Below the pieces are notes generated by a model. It worked only from the letters and a program-made list of their open reading frames with translations. It made no database searches and was not told the DNA's origin. Positions 51,589-60,371 of a stretch of 64,000 nucleotides of DNA are shown piece by piece (position 1 is the first letter of the stretch; every line of letters starts with the position of its first letter). Origin of the DNA: Bacteroidia bacterium (lineage in GTDB: Bacteria; Bacteroidota; Bacteroidia; CAILMK01; JBBDIG01); NCBI GenBank assembly GCA_040880525.1, contig JBBDIG010000021.1:1-64000 (forward strand), given 5' to 3'. Made by a program: the position numbers and the translations under genes.

Positions 51589-51987
51589 TTAGAACCCCAT
51601 TAAAACCATTATGCTCTCCACCAATTCCTTTGCTGGTTTTAAGCGTTCATCAACAAAAACTAAATGGCGTTGATTTTCATCCTGGTAAACCACATACAAT
51701 TTTCCAGCAATATCAATTATTTCACCCTTTCGATAAGGGACCGGAGTAAGGAGTAAAATATCTTCTCCGCTATCGTCTGTTATAATTGCTTTGCTATAAT
51801 TTAAAACGCTCTCACATTTGGTAACACGAACATTTTCTAAGGTTATCAGACTATCAGCAAAAACTGATTGCCTATTATTTAGATCAGCAATTGTAGTGGC
51901 TGGTTCAATTTGTTTTTCAATAATTCCTTTGCAGGAAAATTGAATTAAAGTGACAATTGACATAATTACCATGAACAAATTTTTCAT
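51589..51987 (-). CDS. putative lipoprotein, OB-fold-like
   Basis: 132 residues. A signal peptide with a lipobox-like IQFSC (Cys19) marks a probable lipoprotein. The mature part carries strands ITLENVRVTK, AIITDDSGEDILLLT and KGEIIDIAGKLYVVYQD, a pattern resembling small OB-fold proteins. The C-terminus is helical. It is the last gene of the leftward group with the DUF4407 protein and coiled-coil protein, about 105 bases after the DUF4407 stop. Function unknown. Membrane anchoring inferred from the lipobox. Confidence 0.55.
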   Translation of the reverse strand: MKNLFMVIMSIVTLIQFSCKGIIEKQIEPATTIADLNNRQSVFADSLITLENVRVTKCESVLNYSKAIITDDSGEDILLLTPVPYRKGEIIDIAGKLYVVYQDENQRHLVFVDERLKPAKELVESIMVLMGF

Positions 51988-52091
51988 TGCTTTAAATTTT
52001 AAGGTGTAAGATGAAATTTGAAGAAGATGCTTGTCTTTAGTCGCAACATGCCCTCAGCCCTTATTGAGGACTGAGGGTATATTACTTACGA

Positions 52092-53321
52092 TTAGCTCAG
52101 GTCGCTGATATAATCGGAACTTGGATCCTTTTTATCCATTAGCCTTCGCAAGGCTTTCTCGAAGTCCAGATAAATGTCTTCTACCTGATCCAAAAGATGG
52201 TTACGGAAGCCTTCATCCTTAACCGTCTTAAAAATTTGAAACTGTACTTGCAATTTATGATCAGATGCACGCTTGAGTTGACCCATGAAGAAATCGAATC
52301 TTTTTTGTGCATCCTGCATAATCGAACTCATTTCGGTGAACTGCAATTTCAATAACTCCGCATTGACAAAGGCACGTTGTTGTTTCACCATCAATTCAGC
52401 CCTAACCTGTTCAGTTTGTTGGTTCACACTGACTGCCGTTGCCCCATTCTGCTTCACAATTTCATGATAAGTATCTCCATCCTTACCTGAACTCAGTTTG
52501 ATCGAGATTGGCACCAATTCAATACTTAGGAAAAACAGCCTTAGTAACCATATGCCCCAAAAGACTGTATTGTCCTCCTTACTCAGCGTTCCTAATGCTC
52601 GCATTCGCCCAAGAAACCCTTCTGCTTGCGCCTTGGTGATTTGCGTAATCTTTTCCTTGCGCTGAAGATTCAGAGCTGCAATTTCAGTGTTTTTCGCACT
52701 TGTATAGATTTTGGCATCTGATTCTGCCGCCTTCCACAATCTTTCCTTTTCTCGTGCGATGGGACCTTTATTAGCCTTTCCAGAGCCGGAAGTGCCATCC
52801 ACTTCACCAATATAGGAAAGGCGCAAGGCTTCCACTTTAGCTGCGGAAGTATTGATTTTATCATTCAAACCTGCGATTTTCACATCAAAGTCAGCATCTA
52901 TGAGGGCCACCTTGTTACTGAGGTTGTCAGAAAGCTTTTCTTGAATCGCATCTTCAAAAACCTTCAACTCCATTGGCACCGCTATCACCACGGCAAAAAT
53001 GGTTGCGAGCAGCAGGCGCGCAATCACTCCCAAATTGATTACACCCGGCTGAGTATTAGCCACAATGGCACGCTCAATCATAAAAATCACAAAACCCCAT
53101 AAAAAACCAAAGCCAAGGGATAGGGGCAAGTTTTCACTAAAGGTGAGTATGGCAAATGTTCCTGATGCAAATCCCAAAATTGGGGTGATCAGGACACAAG
53201 AGCCAATTATCGCCTTTTTTCGCTGTTCTGCGGAGTTACATTGCCTCAAAGTGGCTATGTCACACCCGGCACAACTACACAAGAATTGAGTGAGTAAACC
53301 AATACGTTTCATTGTATTCAT
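52092..53321 (-). CDS. DUF4407 membrane protein
   Basis: 409 residues. The N-terminal about 130 residues have the DUF4407 pattern: CSCAGCDIATLRQC, then three to four hydrophobic segments (KKAIIGSCVLITPILGFASGTFAILTF, LGFLWGFVIFMIERAI, LARLLLATIFAVVIAVPMELKVFEDAI) and a long coiled coil (about 150-230 and 290-400). A fourth transmembrane segment (WGIWLLRLFFLSIELVPISIKL) lies near residue 260. DUF4407 proteins have no established function that I know of. An ATG lies at 53321 and another in frame at 53312. It is 78 bases downstream of a coiled-coil gene on the same strand and forms an operon with it. Confidence 0.82.
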   Translation of the reverse strand: MNTMKRIGLLTQFLCSCAGCDIATLRQCNSAEQRKKAIIGSCVLITPILGFASGTFAILTFSENLPLSLGFGFLWGFVIFMIERAIVANTQPGVINLGVIARLLLATIFAVVIAVPMELKVFEDAIQEKLSDNLSNKVALIDADFDVKIAGLNDKINTSAAKVEALRLSYIGEVDGTSGSGKANKGPIAREKERLWKAAESDAKIYTSAKNTEIAALNLQRKEKITQITKAQAEGFLGRMRALGTLSKEDNTVFWGIWLLRLFFLSIELVPISIKLSSGKDGDTYHEIVKQNGATAVSVNQQTEQVRAELMVKQQRAFVNAELLKLQFTEMSSIMQDAQKRFDFFMGQLKRASDHKLQVQFQIFKTVKDEGFRNHLLDQVEDIYLDFEKALRRLMDKKDPSSDYISDLS

Positions 53322-53399
53322 TTTTAGTTGTTAAAAAGAAAGGTTTTAGTTTGAAACGAACTCCCGTGCATTTTCAAGAACACACGGGAGTTCGTGGGT

Positions 53400-54077
53400 T
53401 CAACTGAATTTCTTCAGCTCTTCTCTGATGATGTTTTCAAAGTTCATCATCAGCTTTTCCAAAAAGTCGAAGTACCTATCCTGCTCACGTTCTATTTGAG
53501 CTGCATACCTGTTGGCCGTTCCAGGGATGTCCGACATGGTTTTCAGAAACTGGTGCTTTTCACGCACCATTTGGATGAAGGCATACTGCCGGTTCTGTAC
53601 ATCTTTCGACAGACCTTCCAATTTGCCCATCATGAATGAAGCTACTTGTGAACGATACTCGGCCTTGATCATCTTCAAAGCCGCATCGTATTTTTCCCGC
53701 ATCCCCTCAAGCATGAACTGCGTGTTGAGTTTGTATAGGTTTAGGCGAAACTGCAAAGCTTCCTTGGCCGTGTTCCTTTCCATCTCCGCAACCAGCTTAT
53801 CCATTTTGTTTGGGAAAATCTTGCGCAGAAGTGGGCGGTTCGTTTCGAGTAACTGTCTTGTCCGCCCATCGATGCTTTGGGCATTTCTGATCATTAGATC
53901 AAAATTGTCATCAGCTCTCTCCACCAGGACTTTGTTCTGCTTATCCTTCATGGCGTTCACATAGGCCGCATTGGTTTGAACCTGCTCATCGCTATGTTGT
54001 GTGAAATTTCCAGAATCAGCTTCCTCGAAGCCACTCTGATGGTTTTCACTCATACCATCTTGGAAGTTTTGTTCCAT
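53400..54077 (-). CDS. coiled-coil protein, unknown
   Basis: 225 residues, ATG at 54077. The protein is almost entirely helical with several heptad-like stretches (about residues 65-125 and 130-200) and an acidic, Gln-rich N-terminus. No membrane segment or known domain. It is the first gene of a leftward group with the DUF4407 protein and the small lipoprotein. The order suggests the coiled-coil protein binds the DUF4407 membrane protein, but that is inference. The divergent 581-codon gene starts about 320 bases away. Confidence 0.6.
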   Translation of the reverse strand: MEQNFQDGMSENHQSGFEEADSGNFTQHSDEQVQTNAAYVNAMKDKQNKVLVERADDNFDLMIRNAQSIDGRTRQLLETNRPLLRKIFPNKMDKLVAEMERNTAKEALQFRLNLYKLNTQFMLEGMREKYDAALKMIKAEYRSQVASFMMGKLEGLSKDVQNRQYAFIQMVREKHQFLKTMSDIPGTANRYAAQIEREQDRYFDFLEKLMMNFENIIREELKKFS

Positions 54078-54371
54078 TTAAGTAAAATTTAGCGTGATTA
54101 AAAAATTGGGAATTGGATTGACTTCGCATTCACTACTGCGGAGCGTGGCCGGGGTACTCAGGTGAGGCTCGCCATGCCCGACCTTAGGAGTCTTAGTGAG
54201 TGTCTTTTCTTTCTCTCGTTTAAAGGTTTGAAAACAAACTGAGCTGTAAAAGTAAAGGTAAATGTTTAGAAAGCGACAAAAAAAAGTTGAATAAGTAGTT
54301 GAATACGTACATGACATGCTAATAGAAGGTATGGTTATCCCTTTGAGAGTAGGTTTTACACTCTAATCTGC
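54078..54371. other. divergent intergenic region
   Basis: About 300 bases between the leftward coiled-coil gene and the rightward 574-residue protein. It includes a GC-rich segment near 54135-54185 with partial inverse complementarity (GGCCGGGGT and GCCATGCCCGACC) but no clear hairpin or gene. The right edge carries the promoter box at 54372-54379. It probably holds promoters for both directions. Confidence 0.5.
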
Positions 54372-54379
54372 TACTTTTG
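54372..54379 (+). promoter_or_regulatory. -7 promoter box
   Basis: TACTTTTG matches TAnnTTTG, 18 bases upstream of the ATG at 54398. A TTTG lies at 54342-54345, further upstream than the usual spacing. Its position favours the ATG at 54398 over the earlier TTG. Confidence 0.5.
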
Positions 54380-54397
54380 CAGTTGACAAAAGAAGAC

Positions 54398-56122
54398 ATG
54401 GCTGACATACGCATTACCAGAAAAGAGCTAACTGCTCTCAGAGAAGCGGTTGCCAATAAGTTCAAGCAGGCTGACCTCGGTAAAAATCTTTCGATCCAGT
54501 TCAACAGTATGCCAGACAGTTATCAGGCGCTTTCAGATTCGATTAGTAAGGAGGTAGGCTCCAGTCTTTCAAACTCATTTCTACGTGACTTCTTCTACGC
54601 GACTCAAAAGCAGAAGGACAAAGACATTTTCACTTTTCGAGAAGCCACCCTTGATACGCTGAACTTATATGCTCATGGAAAATCCAGGAAAGAATTAGAT
54701 AAGATTGGTGGGCACTACAAACACATCGTTATTTATGCTGGATCAAATGTTCCAAGTGTTGAGGATTTGGGATTTAGCCCCCACCAATTTGACCACATTG
54801 ATGCATGGGCCTATGATGAATTGATTCTCACGGCAAAAGAAGATTCCGTTTACATTACACTGTATGTGAATGAAGCATTTTTAAAAAATAAACGTGGATG
54901 CGTATGGTTAATTAACCTTTTCACACACCACGTCTATGATCTTATAAGAAACCTTACCGTTCGCATTTTCGTCTCCCCTTCCCTAATGGATACATCGCAA
55001 CCTGACAGTGCTCCTCCTCGTTTTGAAATTGCCTCAGAAATTGGCCGGATGGCTATCCTTAATTTTTGGGAGAACGTTAAGGAGACGTTAGAAAAATTTG
55101 AAAAACGTCTGAACAGGGAAGATGGTAAATCAAATTCTGCCATAGGTATAGAAGATTATAACAAGCTATCGGGCTCAGCATTTCGTAATGCTTTGATTTC
55201 TCTGAATGCGTATAGCGCACGGAAGTGGCTTCAGGAACCTTCAATGATTGGCCAGTGGAATCCCGTAGAAGCCTTGAATACATTCCTACGGATAGCTAAA
55301 GACACCGACCCGGAAAAGCTTAGAAATATTATTAAGGATTACCCTAATGAGGATGAGGATTCAAATGGAAAGTTCGCTTTCTATTGTACAATTGGTTACC
55401 GGGGCTATCTGCAGCCAAAGGACCGATCGGAGATGCTTCTATATTTCTTTCTTTTTAATACGAGTTTGATTGAGCATAACCATAAAATCATCCGAATTTT
55501 TTCTCTTCCTTGCAAAACCGCCTCCGGTTCGGAATGGATTTCCCTTTTAAAGGAAAATGAGCAAAGAAATGAAAACCAACAGCTATTTGAGTTTATCTGT
55601 ATGAACGTACTCACGAATGTGGATACCTACCTTTTTGCCTACCTCTTTGATGAAGTTCACCCTTCTCTCCAGAGCGATTTTCAACAGGATTACGTCATCA
55701 GGATAGGGATGAGGGATGGAATTAACAATCCACGACTGAACATTGATACCAGGCTGGTAAGTAATGATTCACTAGGTCAATCCGAAGAAGGTCAATATGA
55801 TAAACTTTACTTAGCATATCCCGAAGAACCAAACGGCATTAATCGGCTAATAGGCATTACTGAAAGAAACGATATAATCCGTTTCTGTGAAGACTATAGA
55901 TTGCGCTTAGAGACTGTTGGCCCTCCAAAAAAGGATGACAAGCGGAGAACCATTAAAATCGATCAAAATAACCTAAAGCCGATCTCATCGCTTCTGGGAC
56001 TGGATGAGGCGAGATTGAAGCAACTTTTCGAGAGGGTCGAAATTGAATTCAATGACATGAGCGAGGTTAATAAGATGAAAAAACTCTCCCAGTTGCCAGA
56101 ACAAGGAAACTCTCCAAAATAA
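54398..56122 (+). CDS. unknown 574-residue protein paired with a radical SAM gene
   Basis: 574 residues from the ATG at 54398; an earlier TTG at 54377 lies inside the promoter box and is rejected. The N-terminal about 100 residues resemble the recurrent Bacteroidota N-terminal domain (ITRKELTALREAV...SNSFLRDFF...FREATLDTLNLYAHG) seen ahead of various regulatory or effector proteins. The rest shows no domain I recognise. A conspicuous His/Asp-rich segment near YAGSNVPSVEDLGFSPHQFDHIDAW does not match a known site. The next gene starts 13 bases after its stop, so the two are an operon and likely act together. Confidence 0.6.
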   Translation: MADIRITRKELTALREAVANKFKQADLGKNLSIQFNSMPDSYQALSDSISKEVGSSLSNSFLRDFFYATQKQKDKDIFTFREATLDTLNLYAHGKSRKELDKIGGHYKHIVIYAGSNVPSVEDLGFSPHQFDHIDAWAYDELILTAKEDSVYITLYVNEAFLKNKRGCVWLINLFTHHVYDLIRNLTVRIFVSPSLMDTSQPDSAPPRFEIASEIGRMAILNFWENVKETLEKFEKRLNREDGKSNSAIGIEDYNKLSGSAFRNALISLNAYSARKWLQEPSMIGQWNPVEALNTFLRIAKDTDPEKLRNIIKDYPNEDEDSNGKFAFYCTIGYRGYLQPKDRSEMLLYFFLFNTSLIEHNHKIIRIFSLPCKTASGSEWISLLKENEQRNENQQLFEFICMNVLTNVDTYLFAYLFDEVHPSLQSDFQQDYVIRIGMRDGINNPRLNIDTRLVSNDSLGQSEEGQYDKLYLAYPEEPNGINRLIGITERNDIIRFCEDYRLRLETVGPPKKDDKRRTIKIDQNNLKPISSLLGLDEARLKQLFERVEIEFNDMSEVNKMKKLSQLPEQGNSPK

Positions 56123-56135
56123 ATTTTAAATTAAG

Positions 56136-57494
56136 ATGAACCAAAGGTCAGTGTTAAGCGACAATGCTCAACAAGAGCGATTATCAATTCAGCCAATAAA
56201 CCTATCTTCCGATCACGTCTATGGCAAGGAGGCAGAAAAATCCTCAAAAAAAATCCGACTTGAGAATACAATAGCCAAAGCTCTTCAGTTAAAAGCGACT
56301 TTAGGTTCCGTTTGGAAATATATACCCGGTCAATTCCCTTCTGATTTTCAGAATTATACTAAAGGATGGAATTCACCGGATAAGGATAACCAACGGAATT
56401 CGGATAATGCGCAAATGTTCTACATTAATTTGGATTTGGAAGATTCCGGGTGCACCAGGAAGTGTTCGCACTGCTTTACCATGGCGGGGCAAATAGATAT
56501 TGAAAGGGGCAGAATCAGAGAGAACAGAGTACAGCCATTAACCCGAAAAATTTTGAACAAAGTTCGTTTGATTGAACAGATTAAAATTGCGCAGGAAGAG
56601 CTTGGGTTAAGATCAGTGCGTCTCTTAGGTCGGGGTGAGCCCACAGAAAGTTCTTATCTACTGGAATTTACAGAGAAGATGGCGGAGTTGGGTGTGGTCA
56701 CTGTTTTGTTTACTCGGGGTCATGTAGTAGGAAATGACATTCATGCAAGAAGGGTTTATAGAGGCTATGGTATTGAAAACGGCTTCCAGCTCGCAGAGCG
56801 GCTATTTGCACAAAACGTGAGTGTAATTCATGGATATTCGGCATTGAATGATACTGTGCATGATGGGATGACAGGTATAGAGGGACATTCAAAGGAATCA
56901 ACCTTAGGTTTACAAAGATTTGTTGAGACAGGGTTCCTCAATCATCATCCGACCCGGCTGGGGATAGAGGCTCCGATAGCTAAGATTAACATGATTGAAT
57001 TTCCAGTTAGTTATGTTTTCTTTCAGTGCATCGGGATTAGCCCAATATTCAATTCCTATATGGTAACAGGCCGGGCTGATCAGAGCTTTTTTGATAAACA
57101 CACGCCCTCCTTTGAAGAAAGGTTAGACCTGCATGCTAAAATTGTTTATTTTATGCGGCAGATGGGCATAAAGGGCCAAGTTGGCCCATACCTTGGGACT
57201 AAAGAATGCCATGATGTAGAACACGGGTTATATATACCCAGTTCAGGCGATGTTAGACCGTGTACCGGCTATGAGTCCATCGAATCAATTCAAGGAGATT
57301 TAAATGTTGAGGATATTCGAGATGTCTGGGCTCACAGTCGGATTAAAGGGCGACAACATATCTGTCCTCCTAAGCTTAATCATGGATTTCCTCTAGACTA
57401 TGTTTCACAACTTGAGGATATGCTTTCCAAAAGAAGCCATCTTTATGACCAAGAATATCAACAGATAATCAGTGGTTTAGGCTTGCAACAGTAG
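56136..57494 (+). CDS. radical SAM enzyme, unknown substrate
   Basis: 452 residues, ATG at 56136. The cluster motif C-x3-C-x2-C is CTRKCSHC (Cys106, Cys110, Cys113), with GRGEPT (165-170) as the SAM-binding GGE-type element and a barrel-like region to about residue 340. The C-terminus has further cysteines (ECHDVEH, RPCTGYE, HICPPK), suggesting an auxiliary cluster as in SPASM proteins. It is not viperin by its motif. The fold is a radical SAM enzyme that generates a 5'-deoxyadenosyl radical. The partner protein 13 bases upstream may be its substrate or chaperone. Confidence 0.85.
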   Translation: MNQRSVLSDNAQQERLSIQPINLSSDHVYGKEAEKSSKKIRLENTIAKALQLKATLGSVWKYIPGQFPSDFQNYTKGWNSPDKDNQRNSDNAQMFYINLDLEDSGCTRKCSHCFTMAGQIDIERGRIRENRVQPLTRKILNKVRLIEQIKIAQEELGLRSVRLLGRGEPTESSYLLEFTEKMAELGVVTVLFTRGHVVGNDIHARRVYRGYGIENGFQLAERLFAQNVSVIHGYSALNDTVHDGMTGIEGHSKESTLGLQRFVETGFLNHHPTRLGIEAPIAKINMIEFPVSYVFFQCIGISPIFNSYMVTGRADQSFFDKHTPSFEERLDLHAKIVYFMRQMGIKGQVGPYLGTKECHDVEHGLYIPSSGDVRPCTGYESIESIQGDLNVEDIRDVWAHSRIKGRQHICPPKLNHGFPLDYVSQLEDMLSKRSHLYDQEYQQIISGLGLQQ

Positions 57495-57870
57495 GCATCT
57501 GATCTCGGGGAAATGAATTTTTAACTCCTCCCAAAAGCCCTCCATCTGACCCAGCAGGTTTGCCCGAAGACTTGAGTACGTCTGCTCAGTTTTACGGAGT
57601 TATTTTGTAGGGCGCCATCCGTAAGATTAGGAGCAAGCGCAGATACTTCTACGTGTTTCGTGTTCTATATACCGGAGATGATGGTAGTCGTTTCTGCTGT
57701 GGGCGACTTCATTTCCTTGTTACCTACTAAGTCGGCCGAGCCGCTGTAGAAGCGGCAGGTTTTGTGGGTTTGGCTTCGAGTTGTAGCGCAGAGTTGGTGT
57801 GCGGGTTTTTGAGTGCAAAGGGATTTGGATTTCTTATTCTTTGCCCATATCCTCCTTTTAGTTGTACTCT

Positions 57871-57892
57871 TTTGTTGCTAATCTGTTGCTGA
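57871..57892 (+). repeat. right-end integrase arm-type repeat
   Basis: Identical to 36241-36262, containing TTGTTGCTAA and CTGTTGCTGA side by side, 40 bases upstream of the attR core. Confidence 0.7.
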
Positions 57893-57932
57893 ATCAATGT
57901 AAGTGACTGAAAAACAATGCGTGAACACATAC

Positions 57933-57947
57933 TGTATTGGGAAGTAA
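57933..57947 (+). other. attR core of the island
   Basis: TGTATTGGGAAGTAA, one synonymous change (GGA to GGG) from the attL core, still encoding the MnmE ending Cys-Ile-Gly-Lys-stop. The flanking sequence does not encode more MnmE. Confidence 0.75.
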
Positions 57948-58147
57948 GCGTTACGGGATTATGTAAGGTTTTATGGACGTTATTGTCAAGTGGATATTTT
58001 GTAATGGGCATTTTGGCTAGCTTTCAGGTTGTATTTATGAGGGGTCTTATCCTTCTCAGGTCAAGCTAAACGGAAGCAAGCTCTGCTGGGGAGCAACTTG
58101 CCAGGGATAAATTTGTTGGCTAACGGAAATATCATGGTATGAAGGCT

Positions 58148-59140
58148 GGGCTACATATCCGGCCTTCTTAATTTTTGAAGCCCTCATACCTTCAAAAATC
58201 CATCAATCAATTTCTTTTTACGGGCCAGGGAAAGACCATTGTGGTTCCTGAGTTTATTCTTAAGGTCGGCAAAGTGCCCGTCAATGGCATTGGTGGTATT
58301 GGGGATGTTCAGATCCATATAGTCGTACCAGGTGAACAGCCAAGGCAGGTTTGTTTTCAGGCTCCTATAGGCACTTCGCAACTTCTTATGGGTATAGTGG
58401 CTTTTGCCGGTCGCTGGGTTGAGCGTGCGTTCATTCAGGAACTCCATCCATTTGACATGCCAGTCATTCAGCCCTCCTTCAAAGCTTTCCCGGTCGGTGC
58501 TTTTCATCATGTCCACCAATGCCTTAAGCTCAATGGAAGCTGCTAATTTGGGCCTTTTGGTAAGGTACCTCCTGACGATCGCTGCCTGATGGAACTGACA
58601 CATCTGAACAGGATGCCTGCAAAACTTGACAGGAGCCCCTTACGCCCGTCACAAACAATTGCCAGGACCTCAAAGCCTCTTTCGGCAAGGAGGGCGATCC
58701 CCTGCTTATACAAAAGGTTGCTTTCTGTCTTTACATATTGCTTATACAAGTTGCGGCTGGTGAGGGCATCTTTAAATAGCATAACACCAAAACCCCGGCC
58801 CCAGTAAGTAGTATCCATTAATACCACAACCTTGTTTGCATCTGGCAAGGGGTTCTCGATCACATGCTTATCCAGCCGCCTCTGGATGGTCTTTATACTA
58901 CAGCCAAACTGCTCGGCCAATTGTGTGTAGGTTTGTTTCCCTGACTGGTACATGTCCCAAATCTCTCCCCACCTCGGTCTTTCTCCTCCTGAAAACTGTT
59001 TGCTACAACTATGGCATCTGTAACGTTGAACCCCTCTGGCAACCCATATTTGGTGACTGTTGAGGACTTACAATAAAAGCACTTTTTTTATTCATGACCT
59101 TTCAACGCCTGAAACCCTTGCCGGGCATATGTTCTAACTA
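58148..59140. mobile_element. IS element, IS256-type with zinc-binding variant transposase
   Basis: About 990 bp. The ends share the complementary blocks GGCTACATAT..CCGGC near 58148-58163 and GCCGGGCATATGT near 59120-59132, an imperfect terminal inverted repeat. The transposase lies inside on the minus strand. A DUF262 gene that has lost its beginning starts directly at the right end, so the IS probably interrupted it. Ends are estimated, since no target-site duplication was established. Confidence 0.6.
58184..59085 (-). pseudogene. frameshifted transposase
   Basis: Reading from right to left: a zinc-ribbon N-terminus (KCFYCKSSTVTKYGLPEG, then after a frameshift VQRYRCHSCSKQFSGGERPRWGEIWDMY), an HTH (YTQLAEQFGCSIKTIQRRLDK), then the catalytic region VVVLMDTTYWGRGFGVMLF (Asp of the DDE triad) and VLAIVCDGRKGLLSSF. 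A second frameshift near 58610 leads to the frame with MCQFHQAAIVRRYLTKRPKL and TNAIDGHFADLKNKLRNHNGLS. The two shifts break the gene. It could still be active if the shifts are sequencing errors. Confidence 0.75.
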
Positions 59141-59155
59141 ATTTTACCATTCTAA

Positions 59156-60280
59156 ATGTCCATTAAGCCAGAAATTATAACAGACAAATCTCCCTGGTAC
59201 TACCTAAACACATATGTTACCAACACAATACAGGGTAAAGTTTACGTGGTTGACGGACAACAAAGACTTACCACCCTTACTTTAATTTTAATTGCACTTC
59301 TTCACAAGGACAGAGCATATGAGCCAAAATTGGTCAAGTGTATCGAAGGAAGAATTGCCGGACAGTCTGGATATGAGGATGAGTTCTGGATGAATCATGA
59401 GAAGCATTTGTCTACCCTTCAAGAGTTGTTCGAAGGTAAAAAGGAATTGAAGGAGATCGACACAAATTCAGGAGCCACTGCCGTAAACATGGTTCAGAAC
59501 TATAGCACTATCCGGACTTGGTTGGACCGTGAATTAAATACACATCACAAGTTTGAAACCTTTGTGTTCTATTTTCTGCATCGCTTAGTTTTGATTAATC
59601 TTTCAGTGGAGCAAACTGATGTACCGATGGTCTTTGAGGTAATTAATGATCGCGGCCTAAGGCTAAAACCATATGAAATTTTAAAAGGTAAACTCTTGGG
59701 TCAAATTGATAAAGTGGAGCTATTGAATGATGACTATAATAGTTTGTGGGAAACGAAGGTCACATAATCAATAGGTTTAAGGAGGATGAAATAGATGCTT
59801 TTTTTCGGTACTATTTCAAAGCTAATTACTCCAACACAAGTAAAGAAGGAACTATATTTGACGGTGAGTATCAACGAGATATATTCTCAAACGATATGAA
59901 CGAAAAGCTAGGGTTTAAATACAACCCATCGGCCGTCAAAGAATTTCTTCGAAATGATTTTTCTTATTTCTCTGACCTCTACACGCAAATCTTGGAAGCC
60001 TATTACAATGATAGCCACCGATACCCATACATTTATCTGAATAGGCTCAATGTGATGGATAATCAGTTTTTGTTACTTCTATCTGGAATTACGTTGAAGG
60101 ATCAGGAGGCAGAAGAAAAGTCGAAACTCATACCTTATGAACTTGATCGGTTCTTTTAACTCCTTCAACTCCAGAACGCATACGACAGCAACGCCTTTAT
60201 TGATGAAATCTACTTGATCTCTAATGAAATCCGAAACAAGCCCATTGCACTTTACAGAAATATATTTGATGATCATCTTC
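59156..60280 (+). pseudogene. decayed DUF262 (GmrSD-type N-terminal) protein
   Basis: The remaining protein has VYVVDGQQRLTTLTLILIALL, the DUF262 signature, and VFEVINDRGLRLKPYEILKGKLL, but its N-terminal about 40 residues are lost at the IS. A frameshift near 59750 changes frame (the region continues INRFKEDEIDAFFRYYF), and an in-frame TAA at 60157 precedes LLQLQNAYDSNAFIDEIYLISNEI, which still reads like the family. Homology fades beyond about 60280. DUF262 is found in type IV (modification-dependent) restriction enzymes such as GmrSD. This copy is broken at three places. Confidence 0.75.
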
Positions 60281-60371
60281 CCGGTACAGGCACCTGGCAA
60301 CATCAGAAAAAAAGGGGATATTTGGCGAAACGTCAATTATATTTATATTTATCCCCCTAAACTCATTGCTA

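Larger units (their letters stand above)
36129..57947 (+). mobile_element. integrative genomic island at the 3' end of mnmE
   Basis: A 21.8 kb element bounded by a 15-bp core, TGTATTGG[A/G]AAGTAA, at 36129-36143 (inside the mnmE CIGK-stop codons) and 57933-57947. The single difference is a synonymous glycine codon change (GGA/GGG), so both copies encode Cys-Ile-Gly-Lys-stop. A 22-bp sequence at 36241-36262 repeats exactly at 57871-57892, both in the same orientation. Content: excisionase-like gene, tyrosine integrase and replication-type genes at the left, then two cargo clusters. SGI1 of Salmonella integrates at the equivalent codons of trmE. No conjugation genes are seen, so it is probably mobilisable or immobile. 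Confidence 0.85.
57495..58147. other. right end of the island and chromosomal junction
   Basis: No gene. The 22-bp repeat shared with the left end is at 57871-57892 and the attR core at 57933-57947. Sequence to the right of 57947 is chromosomal, ending where an IS begins. An open frame at 57727-58011 on the minus strand runs across the att sites and is rejected as coding. Confidence 0.65.

Noticed and set aside
56136-57494. Radical SAM protein as a prokaryotic viperin
   Set aside because: The cluster motif CTRKCSHC lacks the C-N-x-x-C-x-x-C-F pattern, and the protein is longer with C-terminal cysteines, so viperin is unlikely.
57727-58011. 94-codon minus-strand frame across the island's right end
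   Set aside because: It runs through the arm-type repeat and the attR core and has no recognisable protein character.
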